A stretch of 64,000 nt of DNA from Rhopalosiphum padi (taxonomy: Eukaryota; Arthropoda; Insecta; Hemiptera; Aphididae): NCBI RefSeq assembly GCF_020882245.1, contig NC_083598.1, positions 55,341,858 through 55,405,857 on the forward strand. The letters run 5' to 3'. Under the pieces are notes generated by a model. It saw nothing but the letters and a program-made list of their open reading frames with translations. It was not told the DNA's origin and ran no database searches. Shown piece by piece: positions 23,150-35,209 of the stretch. The stretch's first letter is position 1. Each line of letters begins with the position of its first letter. A program made the position numbers and the translations under genes.

Positions 23150-24350
23150 AGTAGTAGTAGAGATGTTTTAACTAGTAAATGAAGCTTGTCGCTGCTTACT
23201 ATATCTACCACTTACATTGCCGAAAGTATTTAAATGATATTTTATGTCTTAAACTAATAAAGTTATTAAAGTTAATAAACTTGTTTCATTTGGCATAAAT
23301 TACCATATGTGTTGTTTCCCTTGGGTTTACAACATTAATATCATGTCAACACTCATCTCGTTTGTCAGATTTACACTAGTATACTAGATCAACTAAAACT
23401 AATAGAAACTAAATAGTAATAGAATCTGATAAAGTAATTATTATTATATTCAATATTATTAATTATATTTTAGTTACAGGTATTTGTAGTTATTATGCAC
23501 AACAATTTACAATAGGTAGTAAAAAGTTAAATAGTGCCATAAATCATATTATGCGTATGGCGTATATATTTTTTTTATATGATATGCACCTATATATTAT
23601 GATACATATTCTATATACACGCCAATATAAATGGTTCATAATTAATATATATTTTACCAGTGATTTTGAGCGTTTTTACCATTCCGCGTACTAGTTATTG
23701 GATTTTGATAATTAATATCGAGAATTTTAAATACCCATCAAAATATTTTCAAAAAAAAAAAAAAGCGTGGAAAATGATGAAAATATTTTATATGTACCTA
23801 TATAGTGTACGAGAACGGGTGGCAGCGCTGTTGCTATTGGAAACAATATATGTTTATAATAATAATATAATTATGAAAATAAATCGAAAAATGTCATTCT
23901 TCTTCCGCCACGTAGGACGTCCGGTTATAATTAATAAATATTTGGACCCGCAGTGACATTGCCGTATGCAATATACATATGGGCAGTGCCGTGATGGGTG
24001 GCGATTAAAAAATAAACATAAATAACAATAATAATAATAATAAAAAACAAAACAAAATTAACGAGTTTTTAACCGCAATGGACAGAAAACTACCGATAGC
24101 ATATAGTGAATAAACTCTACGCTTCCCATTCGCCGAAACACTCGACACACGAAAAATGTGTGTGTTTAATCATTGGTCATTTTCACACATACGTGTAAAT
24201 GCGTACGTATATATACATAGTACGATGCACATTTTACATTCAGAGTACATGTGCTGAAATTCCCAAAAGAACGAAAAACGTACGTGCTCCGATGATAAAA
24301 CAAACATATAATAATAATATTTGCAAATATAATATATTTAATAATAGAAT
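23150..24350. other. AT-rich stretch with weak ORF
   Basis: ACCAG at 23655-23659 is followed by a 98-codon frame (plus) to 23956, but its composition is ordinary AT-rich background with an AAAAAG-coded Lys run, so it is not called a gene. (AAT)n repeats lie at 24026-24042. Confidence 0.4.
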
Positions 24351-24359
24351 ATAAATAAC

Positions 24360-24905
24360 GGGGACACGCGTCTAATTAGATTTGATAATATTTCGACAGC
24401 CAAAATAATGTGTGCGCGTCTGTTTGTGTGCTTGGAAAATTCCCAAAAATCGCCGTCCATCCTCCGCACGGCTGACCTAACCTAACCGCAAGCGGCACAC
24501 GCGGTCGAGGGGGCCGGTGACCCCCGGGTGGCGAACGTGTTTTTTCGGACGCTAAAACAAATAGGATACAAAATAAATATTGCCGTCCTATTATTTATTA
24601 TAATAATAGTATTTATGTGCATATCGTTTTTGCGCGCCTGCCGGAGATTAAAACTATCGCACGATCCGCGCGCGCGTTCTGTGTTTATATATGTATAATA
24701 TTATATAGGCGTATATAGTATAATAATAATATACATAATATTACACTGCTGCTGCAGTTGTGTGCACACCAGACCGGACGTCCGAACACAGAAATATTAT
24801 AAACTATTATTGTCGTCGCGGGGCAAAGCCCACCACCCCTCCACTGACGCGGACCGTGATGGTCATCGGCGTTATTCAGACCACCGCGAAATTTTACAAA
24901 TAATA
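24360..24905. promoter_or_regulatory. CpG-rich patch next to MITE
   Basis: GC-rich segment with CCGGTGACCCCCGGG-type words at about 24510-24530 and CpG clusters at 24640-24680. No reliable exon is visible. It ends where the MITE begins at 24912, as the island at 16185 begins where the other MITE ends. Confidence 0.35.
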
Positions 24906-24911
24906 TATATA

Positions 24912-25644
24912 CAGGGTGCGCTCGACCCTTTTTTTCTTCTTCAATGCTGCAGATATTATTTGTAATTTTTTCATGTATATATATTGTAAAGAGGGTATAT
25001 TCAAATTCATGATATTGTTAGTACTACTCAACGGGTATCCCGCGGAGATACAAATACTTCTATCTTGGAATAATAAGCTCCCTTTTCAACTGCAAACTAT
25101 ATTAAATGGTTACTTTTCTGAACATTTTGAGTATGAAAATCAAAATTTGAACGGTTATAGTTTTTGTATTATTCGACTTTTTGTATTAAGAATATTAGGT
25201 CCACGATTATAATGTGGTTAAATGATAATACGTGGTCTATGGCAATTTTAAAATGTTGGTAAATTTATATTAATCTAGCTATATATTTATAATTATTCAA
25301 ATAGAATACATATATTATTATACTTGATCCGATATCACATTATTATTTTATACTTTTATAAAACTATTTTTTGGGAGCATTATCCTGGATATAAAAGTTT
25401 CAATGACTGAAAAACTACTAGTTCGAATGTTGAATTATGTACATCAAAATTTTCAAAAATATCATTCACTTAATAATTTACTGCCATAAGAATGAGGGGT
25501 AGAGGGGTTTCGTATTTGAAGAACAGAAATTTCTTCTTTAAATAGGACAAACAATCTCAAGAATCGGAATATTTGAATAAATTATTTAAAAAAAAAAAAA
25601 TGTTTAACGAAAATTAGAATGAGCATGCTTAGTGAATCATCCTG
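24912..25644. mobile_element. 733 bp MITE, GATTCACC...CATGCTC family, copy 2
   Basis: The right end, reversed, reads CAGGATGATTCACTAAGCATG, the clearest terminus of the family in this window. The left end starts CAGGGTG but diverges after seven bases, probably by local replacement. TA flanks both ends (24910-24911 and 25645-25646). Internal blocks CTCCCTTTTCAACTGCAAA (about 25079) and TGAAAAACTACTAGTTCGAA (about 25404) align with the copy at 15427. It is non-coding. Confidence 0.7.
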
Positions 25645-25659
25645 TATGTATACTATTGA

Positions 25660-26200
25660 TAAATATTATAATAAAACGCCAGACAACGGGCGCGCGTGTT
25701 GTTTGCCTTTAACCGATATAATCCGTGCACGCACATAATAATATCATATGCCCACCCCACACCGGAATATACGTGTGCACATGCGATGATCCGGAAACCG
25801 TCGTTGGTATCCACACGGTGGTCATTTGTCAAAATACACAATCGCGTAGGTATTTATATTATTAACCGCAAGTTCATCGCGCCGTATGGATATCGTCGTC
25901 GTTTATATTATAATCGTTATGTTTAACGACACCGTCTTCGGTCAACGCCATGATGGCCGGTAACAATAACGTGTTAATGTGTTATATTATGGTAGACGAT
26001 GTACCCACCAGCCGTCCGCGCAAAAATCTTAACGTGGCGATTCTAGTATAATATGGATGATAATATGATTATTTAAAAACAAACAACCCGCGGCGGACTT
26101 AAAATATTTATAGCCTAGCTGTATATGGCTGCATGGATATTGGTATGAACCTACCCGCGGGGGCATGTCAGAATTTCGAAGGTTCAAAACACCTCCACGC
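25660..26200. other. GC-moderate patch of unknown nature
   Basis: Right of the MITE the DNA is GC-moderate to 26200. On the minus strand a 62-codon frame (25841 to 25653, from a GTG) is purine-first in about 35 codons and starts CILTNDHRVDTNDGF, but it has no ATG and no clear splice sites. On the plus strand an overlapping 76-codon frame exists. I could not choose between coding, promoter and chance. Confidence 0.3.
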
Positions 26201-28620
26201 TTTCAGTTCGTTAATTATAATATCTCAATTTAAAATTATAACACACTTTATAAATATTTGATGAGCACTAAATTTAAAAAATTGAATAAGTATCTCGAAG
26301 AAAAAAAATGTTTTCACAATTAAAATATATTAAAAGTATTTGTAATGAATATTTTTTAAATTTTTACAATGCAATTTGATATACAAATAATGATTCGAAC
26401 AATTATTTATTCCTTCATTACACTGCAATTAAACATATACACTTTTTGTACAATATATGTATAACATTGTATTACACGTTCATATTATATTACTGAGATT
26501 TAAATTCAATTTTTTTTCAACAGTTACTATCTACAAGAAAACTCCGATTTAATGTTTTAAGTGTCGTATAAGTTATATAGTGTTAAAATAAAACACAGTT
26601 TTGTGAACTTTGAGATAAATTGCAACATTGTATTAAAAGTTTTTTTTTTTAAATATGTTTAAATATCAAGAACAAATAATAAAATCAATGTATGTTTTAT
26701 TTAATACCATACTCTTATAATAGTACCAACATATCTACAATTTACGTAAAAAATTAAATATAAGACATTTTTCAGAATACTATCAATAAAATCTGTAATC
26801 TATTATAAAACTACTCATTATGATGTATTCATGCATACAGTATACGCTACACTACATAATATTATAACATGTAATGTGTATTTAACAGAATTTAATTTAA
26901 CTTCTCAAACTATAATAAATATACATAGTATTAAAGTTGAATCTTGAAAAATAAACGAGTAGCGTATTTTTAAGTACCAATTCTATAGTAGATATGAGGA
27001 AAATGTAACATATTTACATATTTTATCTAGATGATTTAAGACGATATTACTTTGTTATTGTGTAGTGATTACGTCTATATATTAATAAAAACAAAAATAA
27101 ACTTAATTTATTAATAACCTAGCGTTGTATACAATGGCGGTCTTAGACCTATATTTGGTTTTGATAAGGGAAAATTGGATAGAAAAAATGTCCATGCTCA
27201 AAAAATGTCGGTAGGCAAAAGACCATTAGCTATTCATACGTGACTGCAGAGTGCAGGTTGAACAAGTAGGTAGATAACTGCTTTTTCTTATTTATGATAT
27301 GTGATAGTTTATAAATTATAGATCAGAAAAAATAAAGTTAGCGTAACTTACAACTGATACGTAACTAAAGTAATAAATAACTTTGAAAAGTTAAGCTATT
27401 TAAATACCAAATACTATCTATTATAACTAATAGGTATCTCAATGCGATCAGTGATTTCTTATTACTTATTCTCATTTATTAAAATATTAAGTAAAACATT
27501 TACAGAATAAAAACTATAGGTAAAACTTGTAAGAAAGATATAGGTAGTATTAAACACTTATCATACGGGTATACATTTTAAAGAGCATATTAGGTACCTA
27601 TTCATAATTTATTCTTATCAATTTTACCACATTAATATAAAAAAAATATTGAAATATTCTATAATCTTTTGCATTTCTGATATCGCTCAAAGTAAGAAAT
27701 CTTAAAAATAAATTAAAAACTTTTTTAATTTTACGCATATTATATGTATTATATTTTGCTCTATCAATTTGACCTTATTATAAATTAATAAACACACAGC
27801 TATAGATATATGATACGAAATTCTGCATAAAATATTTACTAGGTGGTTAATGTTTTATCGTATTTCCGTTCGGTTTTCTCTGAATTCTCTACACTCAAGA
27901 ACATAATCACAATTAATTATTCGTCCTCAAATATTGTTTAAATTTTCAAAAATGTAAACATATATTGATTAATACTTAGATTTCAGTGAGTAAAAAATTT
28001 TTAATATAAATGGTAGGTATTTTTATGATCAGTTGGTTACTGAATACCTACTGATAATAATGTACAACACTATAATAATACTATGATACATTTTTGTTTT
28101 CATCGAAGAAATAAGTAAAATAAAGTATTTATAACTTATCGATGTAATATAGTATAGGTATACCTATTTTTGACACCTCGCGCGTGTGACTATAACTCCT
28201 ATACAGATCATGCATATATATATCAATTAAAAAAAATACATTTATTTATGTTTTTGTTTAGTAAATATATAAACGTACCTATATATTAAACACTGCAGGT
28301 AGTAAAACCGTACACTATAGATATATACGTTCAACACCACGTAAACATAAGCCAAGCTATATGACGTACTGCCACGTACATATAACCTATAATATGATTA
28401 TAATATAATGTGCATAATAATACACGAATATATCGGTAACTTAAAAGGTGTCTATTCATTATATTTTATAAAGTCGTTTATTGCATTTTTTAAGTTAATA
28501 ATAATATTTTTACGAGAAAAAATGCAATGCAATATTATATTTACTCAGCAGTATAATAGTGAAGTACTTAATGGAAAAGGTATATCTAACTATACACTTT
28601 TGCATATTATATACCTACTA
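26200..28620. other. Long AT-rich non-coding stretch
   Basis: No gene, RNA or clear repeat is supported over 2.4 kb. At 27133 ATGGCGGTCTTAGACC recalls a transposon end but has no partner. Confidence 0.55.
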
Positions 28621-28627
28621 CAACGTC

Positions 28628-28649
28628 GTAATTCATCGGTAATTCATCG
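28628..28649. repeat. 11 bp tandem duplication
   Basis: GTAATTCATCG is repeated twice head to tail, 30 bp before the splice-acceptor-like site at 28678. Confidence 0.9.
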
Positions 28650-28678
28650 GTAAATTATACGTTTTACAATTATTTTAG

Positions 28679-28795
28679 TGGGGTGTTGTATCCGTGTTGT
28701 ATGACTTGTGTACGCCGAAGTACCACGAGGACGAAGAGGGCTTACTCGATTTTACGCGAGATGTTGTTATTTATTATAATAAATATATATTATAA
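28679..28795 (+). CDS. Possible terminal coding exon, unknown protein
   Basis: GTTTTACAATTATTTTAG (AG at 28677-28678) is a good splice acceptor. The following 38 codons are open in phase 0 to a TAA at 28795. The first 30 codons are GC-rich in an AT-rich neighbourhood and about 17 start with a purine. The peptide contains LYDLCTPKYHEDEEGLLDF, an acidic, soluble-looking segment. AATAAA (28779-28784) overlaps the 3' end of the frame and could be the poly(A) signal. No upstream exon is identified and no family recognised. An abrupt GC-rich coding-like segment right after an acceptor is the main argument. Confidence 0.3.
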   Translation, partial: WGVVSVLYDLCTPKYHEDEEGLLDFTRDVVIYYNKYIL

Positions 28796-29329
28796 TTAAA
28801 TGGACGAGAACCATATTTTTGAAAAAACATTATAAACAACAAGCTTGACACCTCGTGTATTATGTAGGAATTATAACATAGGCAAAGATGCGTCTCAGGC
28901 CCAAATTGAATAATTTTATATCAAAGATAAATTTAAAATATATATATTTAAATACTTTTTTTTTACACTTTGTTGATCTATATTATTATTACCTGTGGAC
29001 AATACGTGTGTACATAGTATAAGGCAGTTAGTATCGGTACAATTCAGCACGCACACGTTTCAGACATCATATAACAGTCGTTATGGTTTTTATTTTTTTT
29101 TATATCCCACCGCGCAAAATGGTCGATGAGGGACACACAATAAACATATTTTATAGAGATTATAATAGAACCGTCGATCGATCAATATGTCCGTCATTGG
29201 TGCGCCATTTTTTTTTTATTTACCCCTTCTCGGGTCTGGTATTGTTATTGGAAACGGAAGCGTCGTCGCGTCGCATCGGGTTTTGTGTGTGTGCGTGACG
29301 CATATGACGAAAAAAAAATGTAAACTACA

Positions 29330-29484
29330 ATTTACAGGCTACCTATATATATACATAATATAATATATATATATATAATGATAATAATATAGGTACTACC
29401 ATTGTCGATTATTGTGACTTTGGCCAGCACTCGGAAATAGGACGTGTCCTCTCGTGAAAAATAATAAATTACGGTACACCTAAC
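29330..29484 (-). CDS. Possible coding exon, unknown protein
   Basis: On the minus strand TATTTATTGGAATTTCACAG ends at 29485, an acceptable acceptor. The frame after it is open to 29332; its first ~28 codons are GC-moderate, purine-first in about 17, and read VRCTVIYYFSREDTSYF then VLAKVTIIDNG. After that the frame runs into an (AT)n tract read as Ile/Tyr, so the real exon may end near 29400, where GTAGTACC could be a weak donor. The same frame is also open upstream of the acceptor to 29610. No family is recognised. Confidence 0.22.
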
Positions 29485-29619
29485 CTGTGAAATTCCAATA
29501 AATATATAGATATATGATTTCATTATACGGACATCGTCGTTATTGACGATGACGATAATTTTAAAACAATCGACTAGAATGTTTAGATTGCATTGAATTT
29601 TAAATTTCAATCCAATCGC

Positions 29620-32600
29620 CAGTATATATTATTATCACATTTTTACGTATTTTAAAAATAATATTAAAAATAAAATGGTTATCCTGTTTAAAAAAAAATA
29701 AAAACATTTGTTACGAGTAAAAAGCACTAGAGAATGTATTTACCTAGTAGATAGTAATAAATAATAATTTATTGTATTGCCACACGTCTTGACTCTTGGC
29801 GTCTTGTACAAATCCTTGTTTATAGACTGGGACATCAATGTAACATATTAATTAATCATTTTTAGGCTAAAGATGTGTTGAAAAATTTAAGATATCTAAA
29901 TGATATCTAATTATTCGTATGAATAATATTATTTAGGTAATAAATACTAAAATCACGCACTGATCATATACACAACACCTTATCATATCTATTCCTATCT
30001 GTTTCTTTTGCGTCAATCCCTTAATGGCTAAATAGTATAATAATTATTATCCGGATAAAATATGACGTAAATTACAAACTTATGATAATTTTTTTTCACT
30101 AGAGTATAACATGATTATATTTTTCTTACTTTAAAGATTCATAATTATATTATTATTTACAAGTTACAACTGACTGCGATGGGTCGACTATGCTGACATC
30201 TACCCCACATATAAGGTGAGTTGTCGAAACACAGAAATATTGAATCAGTGGAGTCGCCCTGGTGGTCAAAGGCATTCAAAAATATCCTTTCAAGTCCGCT
30301 ACGCTGCGCAGGATATATAAAATGTTATAATATTATAATCATTTATTTAATTATGTTTAATTAAATAAAAATTATTTCGATTTACTTTCATGGCATGCAT
30401 AATGTATTAAAATAGTATGATTGTTTTTTTTTTATCATATTAATATTTAATATTTTTAAAGTTTTAAAAAATATGCTTTTTATCTATTATTGCGAAGAAT
30501 TTATTATGTACATTCGGAATATCGTTGGCATTGTTCGTTATCCACATATATATTACCTATATGTATAAATGTTTAATCGATTTTATGACTTTTTTTGTTA
30601 GTTTCTAACAAATAGTTATTGATTTATATAATAATGGAATAGTCTATTATTATAACATTAATGGTACAGCATTATATTCATATGGTACACAATGTATTAA
30701 AGTTTAGGTTCATAATTTAAAAAAAATGTATCTTTTGAATTTATTCTCAGATCGTCAGTATGACAATATAACATCTTTGATATTGAAATCTCGTTAACAT
30801 ATAATAGGTAACTATTATAAAAGTGAACAAAGTTTGTAACATTTTTTTGGGGGAATAGCTCTTTATTTCTCAGTATAATACTTATATAAATACAGACATA
30901 CAGTTTAAAATAACAATTTTTAAGATTGTAAATTACTTAATAATATTCAAAATCAATAGTCGTGTACTACAGTTTTATCATATTTTATGTGTGAGTGAAA
31001 TGTATTAATTTATAGGATAACACTGTACATTTATTATTTATAAAAGACAAAATAATAAATAAATCAAAAAATCAAAAATATTCTTGTCAAATATTCAGGT
31101 ATTCTGTTGTTAACCATAATACTCAATAAAGGATTTTGTATTTTGTTTTTTTTTTTAGTAAGCTTATCGTATTAATGCTTTCTACTTAATCCTAAATATA
31201 TTCGGTTAGGTACCAAATTGTATGCATTTTCAACGAGCAACTGGTAAGTAGTAATATTACCTACTAATTATTGCACTCGAATAATTAGTCTAAATGTTTT
31301 TAAAGATGGATTATTATAATATACTATTATTCATTAGGTAATAATTTAAATGCATAATTGTTTAATTATTCCTTATTAAAGCTCAACAAATTATTTATAT
31401 AAATTATTTCTTACTTAGACAATTATTATTTAGTTAATAATAATAAATTTGTTTATTGATAAATCGATATGTTTTTAAGAAAAAAAATTGTGAAAACGAT
31501 GATTTGAAATATTTTTTGAAAACCAAAATTATAATTTAATAAACTTCATTATTGAGTGTTTTTTTTATGTATAATGAAAGTGGAAAGTATAGCAAATGGA
31601 CAAAAGGCAAATAATATAATGACCTGATTAATTATAAATTAATATTAAATAACAAATCGTAAGCTAAAGTTGAGTTGAAACATCTGAATAACCCAAATAC
31701 CCAATTGTACCTATCTATTTTTTTTTCATCTATGTTTTATCTTTGGTCGATGTCCTAGAACAATGACTTATTAATTTATAAAAACATAAATAATCACTAT
31801 AATATCGAGAAAAATAAATTTCGATAGTTGTGTAGACAGTGTAGTACAGTAGTACACGTTTACTATATCAAAATATATGATTAATTCTATTATCTGAAAG
31901 GCGCGTGTCGGGCAATTTGTATTCATATGTGTAATATGTGTAACCCAAATGGCGAGGACGCGGCATTATAGGATTGGTTTTGGTTTGTAAATATAATAAG
32001 ATTATAACATTTTACCCTTAATTTGTGTTTTGCAACCGATACGATCAAATACTTATTGTTTATCATATAAGCTTTAATGGCCAATACATTTTTTTTCAAA
32101 TATATATTTATTTTTATTACAGACATATTTCTGTAAATAGATTAAATGATTAAAATTTATTTTAATAATTAGGCTCGATTTGAAGTTATTTTTTAGCAGT
32201 TAGTAGATAATATTATGATTGGGTGTCGAATATAAAACGGTTTTGGAATAATTTTCTTAAATAGGTCTGAACTGTTCTTAAAACGACCGAATGTAATACC
32301 AATACTTGTAATCGTTTGGAGGAATTTCGATAATTTCAATCGAATTTTATACCACAATCAACAATACACATTTTTACCTAATATAAAATACCGACTCTGT
32401 AATATACAATATATTATTGTTAATTATCACGTCTCATGTTATAATGTACTCATAGTACATCAATACATTTTTATGTTTTTGGCTAGTCGAAATCAATTTG
32501 ATGCGTACCTACTACCTACGTACATAGTTGTGGTCTATTGACTTTGTTTAACCGTACTTTTAGTCGTATATCCTGTATGTAATATTATTATAATAATATG

Positions 32601-34920
32601 GGTAGTTACGGTGCGTTGCGTTTTAGATGATATTGCGGTTTGCCTTTGTAGTTATTACCATCGTAAAATTGTCATCCTTCAATTAATTAGATAGGTGCCT
32701 ACTATCTGCAGATACTAGATTAATTGACAAAAACAAATAACGCGATGGTTTCAAATTATAGGATTTGGTTTTGTAAATTATTTTAATATAATAATCAACT
32801 TTTTATTTTAATTGAAAAATTAATAATATATTATAATATTATTTTTATAAATATTAACCACCCTGAATAGAGTTTAAGCTACTAATTAATAATAATATAC
32901 TTCTTTAGTTCTGTTAGGCATCTTATGTATACAGTTGTTTGAATTTTAGAAGGGCATTAAAAACAAGTTAGAAATTCAGGAATTTAATTTAGAATTACCT
33001 ACATGTAATATCATAAACTATTCACCTTTAAGTTGCAGTTTTTCACTTTTACCTACTTTAAAATACTTATTTAAATTACATTAATAATTGCTTTAGATAA
33101 ATAAAAAATAGAAATGATTAGTAGTTTCTCAGTTGTTTTATAAAGTATTAATTGCCATTATCAAATAAAGCCTTCATAAAAATTATTTTTAGTGGAGGGT
33201 GCACTTAAAAGTTATGACATAAAAGAACCCACATTACAAATACACATTTAAAAAAGAATGTTGGTAATTTATAATAATAAATAAATAAATAAATAATAAG
33301 TAAATGTTTTAAAAAATCTATTTTGGGTGCTTAACACTAACTTTTCAAGAGTCCATTTAAAAGTATTTTGTAACGATCTATCTTGACTCAAAATGGTGTT
33401 CAAGACTTATTAAGTAGTATTTTGTATTTTTTTTTGTTTTAAATTATTGTAACAAATACTTTTTTAAGTTTTTTTTTTAAACACAGATTTTATTATAACT
33501 TGTAGTATACTATAAGACTTAATAATGTAGACTTAGAGTCTTTACTCTATAGTAACATAACCTAGTCTATAGTATAGAATATGATTATTATATAATTATT
33601 ATTTATTATGAAGATGTTTATTTTATAATCGTTCATTTGTAAATTATTTCTATACCAGTAAACTATAAAACGATCAAGTTTTAAAACTATTTCGTTTTAT
33701 TTTGATACTTGACAAAGTAATCTAGTGTTATTGACTTATCTGTGGACTATTGGACATTGACATATAATTATTTAAAAAGAATACATGCATCCACGACCCA
33801 CACTCAATCATAATAATATATACCGCCTTTACTATATTATACACATGCAACACACACCTATAACCTATAAACTATAGCAATAATCGTTCATATCTTTATT
33901 CACTATACTATTTAATTACATCGGGCATCGGGTATTTTTTTTTATTTATGTTCATCACGCCTACTTTGCAGTCGATAACTTTATTATTACAATTCTACAA
34001 TAATTGTCACTTCTGCAATCCACCTTTCTCCTCTTATAATGTTTATATCTATGAAGTACGTATGCATAAAAATATAAAATACAATTCACGATTCTTACAA
34101 TCCATACTGTTATAAATACATGAGTACTTTCCATTGAAAATAATTATGTTATTTGTCTGGATTCAGATATTTCCTTTTTAAATGTGTTTATTAAAATACA
34201 TTTTTCATTAAAGAAGTTTGTTAAACACATAAAAATAATTTGATTATAGTGATTATATACATTATATTATACAAATGAATAACCTGGATGAATAGAGCCC
34301 GGATTTAAATAAAAATATCCATTCAATGCAATATTTTCTTAATTTTTTGACCAACATTTTTTTAAGGGCATGCGACTTGCAGCAAGTGATATGAAAAAAG
34401 TTTGACATTCAGAATTTAAAAAAAAATATTTATTTAACTGAATTTACAAATTACAATAATATATAACCAAAATAGCAAACTTATAAATAAATTTTTTCTC
34501 AAAAAACAATATTTCAAAATTAAATATTTTGAATTTCCTAATTTACACTGAAATCTTGTACATTGTAAAATTATATGCACTAAAAATTAAAGAAATGTTC
34601 AGAAAACGTAAGAATAAAAAATAAAAGTTTCACCTTTGAAGTATCTATTAAATGAAACAAATTATATATGTGTTTGAAATGTATAAAACCTAGAATACCC
34701 TAAAAATAATGTTTTTTGCATTGAAAATTGAAATATGTGCGTTATTTATTAAATATGCAAACTATGATAAAAAGGTTTTTTTTTAACTGACAGAAATTTA
34801 ACAGTTCTAATAGAAATATCTATAGATAACATTTATGATACACTGATTGAAATAACTGATAGATATTACTATAATTAAAAGTTTATAAATGACAATGAAG
34901 AACGAATTTCCAAATATTAA
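29620..34920. other. Long AT-rich non-coding stretch
   Basis: 5.3 kb with no supported gene. Isolated points are a plus-strand AAG|GTGAGT donor-like site (intron from about 30214) after a short GC-moderate patch, a GTAAGT after AACTG at about 31245, and an (AAAT)n repeat at 33279-33295. The rest is AT-rich background consistent with intron or intergenic DNA. Confidence 0.5.
33279..33295. repeat. (AAAT)n microsatellite
   Basis: Four tetranucleotide units followed by AATAAG. Confidence 0.85.
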
Positions 34921-34929
34921 TTTTTTTTA

Positions 34930-35200
34930 ATTTATTATAATTAAAATGCAATTTAGATTCTGAGTGAAGCTATGAATTTTTTGTTTTTATAACGTTTATG
35001 AAATTCAAATTTTTACAAAATATTTTAAAATCATGAACAATTAAATTATTTTTTTAGTAAAAATTGCATAGTTTTTAATTGTAAGATCAAATTCTTGAAA
35101 ATGTATATGTAATTTATTAAGTAATTTTTTGCTGATTAAAAAAAAAATTTTCATAATTTCACATTTTTTTGTGAATTATAGAAATAATAATTATATTGTT
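34930..35200. repeat. Possible dispersed aphid repeat fragment
   Basis: TTAGATTCTGAGTGAAGCTATGAA at about 34953, followed by a long A/T-run region, resembles a motif (TAGATTCTGAGCG.AGCGATGAAT) that I associate with dispersed transposon-derived repeats in aphid genomes. No second copy and no termini were found in this window, so the call rests on recollection of the motif. Confidence 0.25.
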
Positions 35201-35209
35201 AACTTGTTA

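Noticed and set aside
24474..24488. CCTAACCTAAC resembling the insect telomere repeat TTAGG
   Set aside because: Only two units; two-unit matches are expected by chance.
27133..27200. ATGGCGGTCTTAGACC as a transposon end or a 26-codon ORF
   Set aside because: No inverted partner or target duplication was found, and the frame is too short to support.
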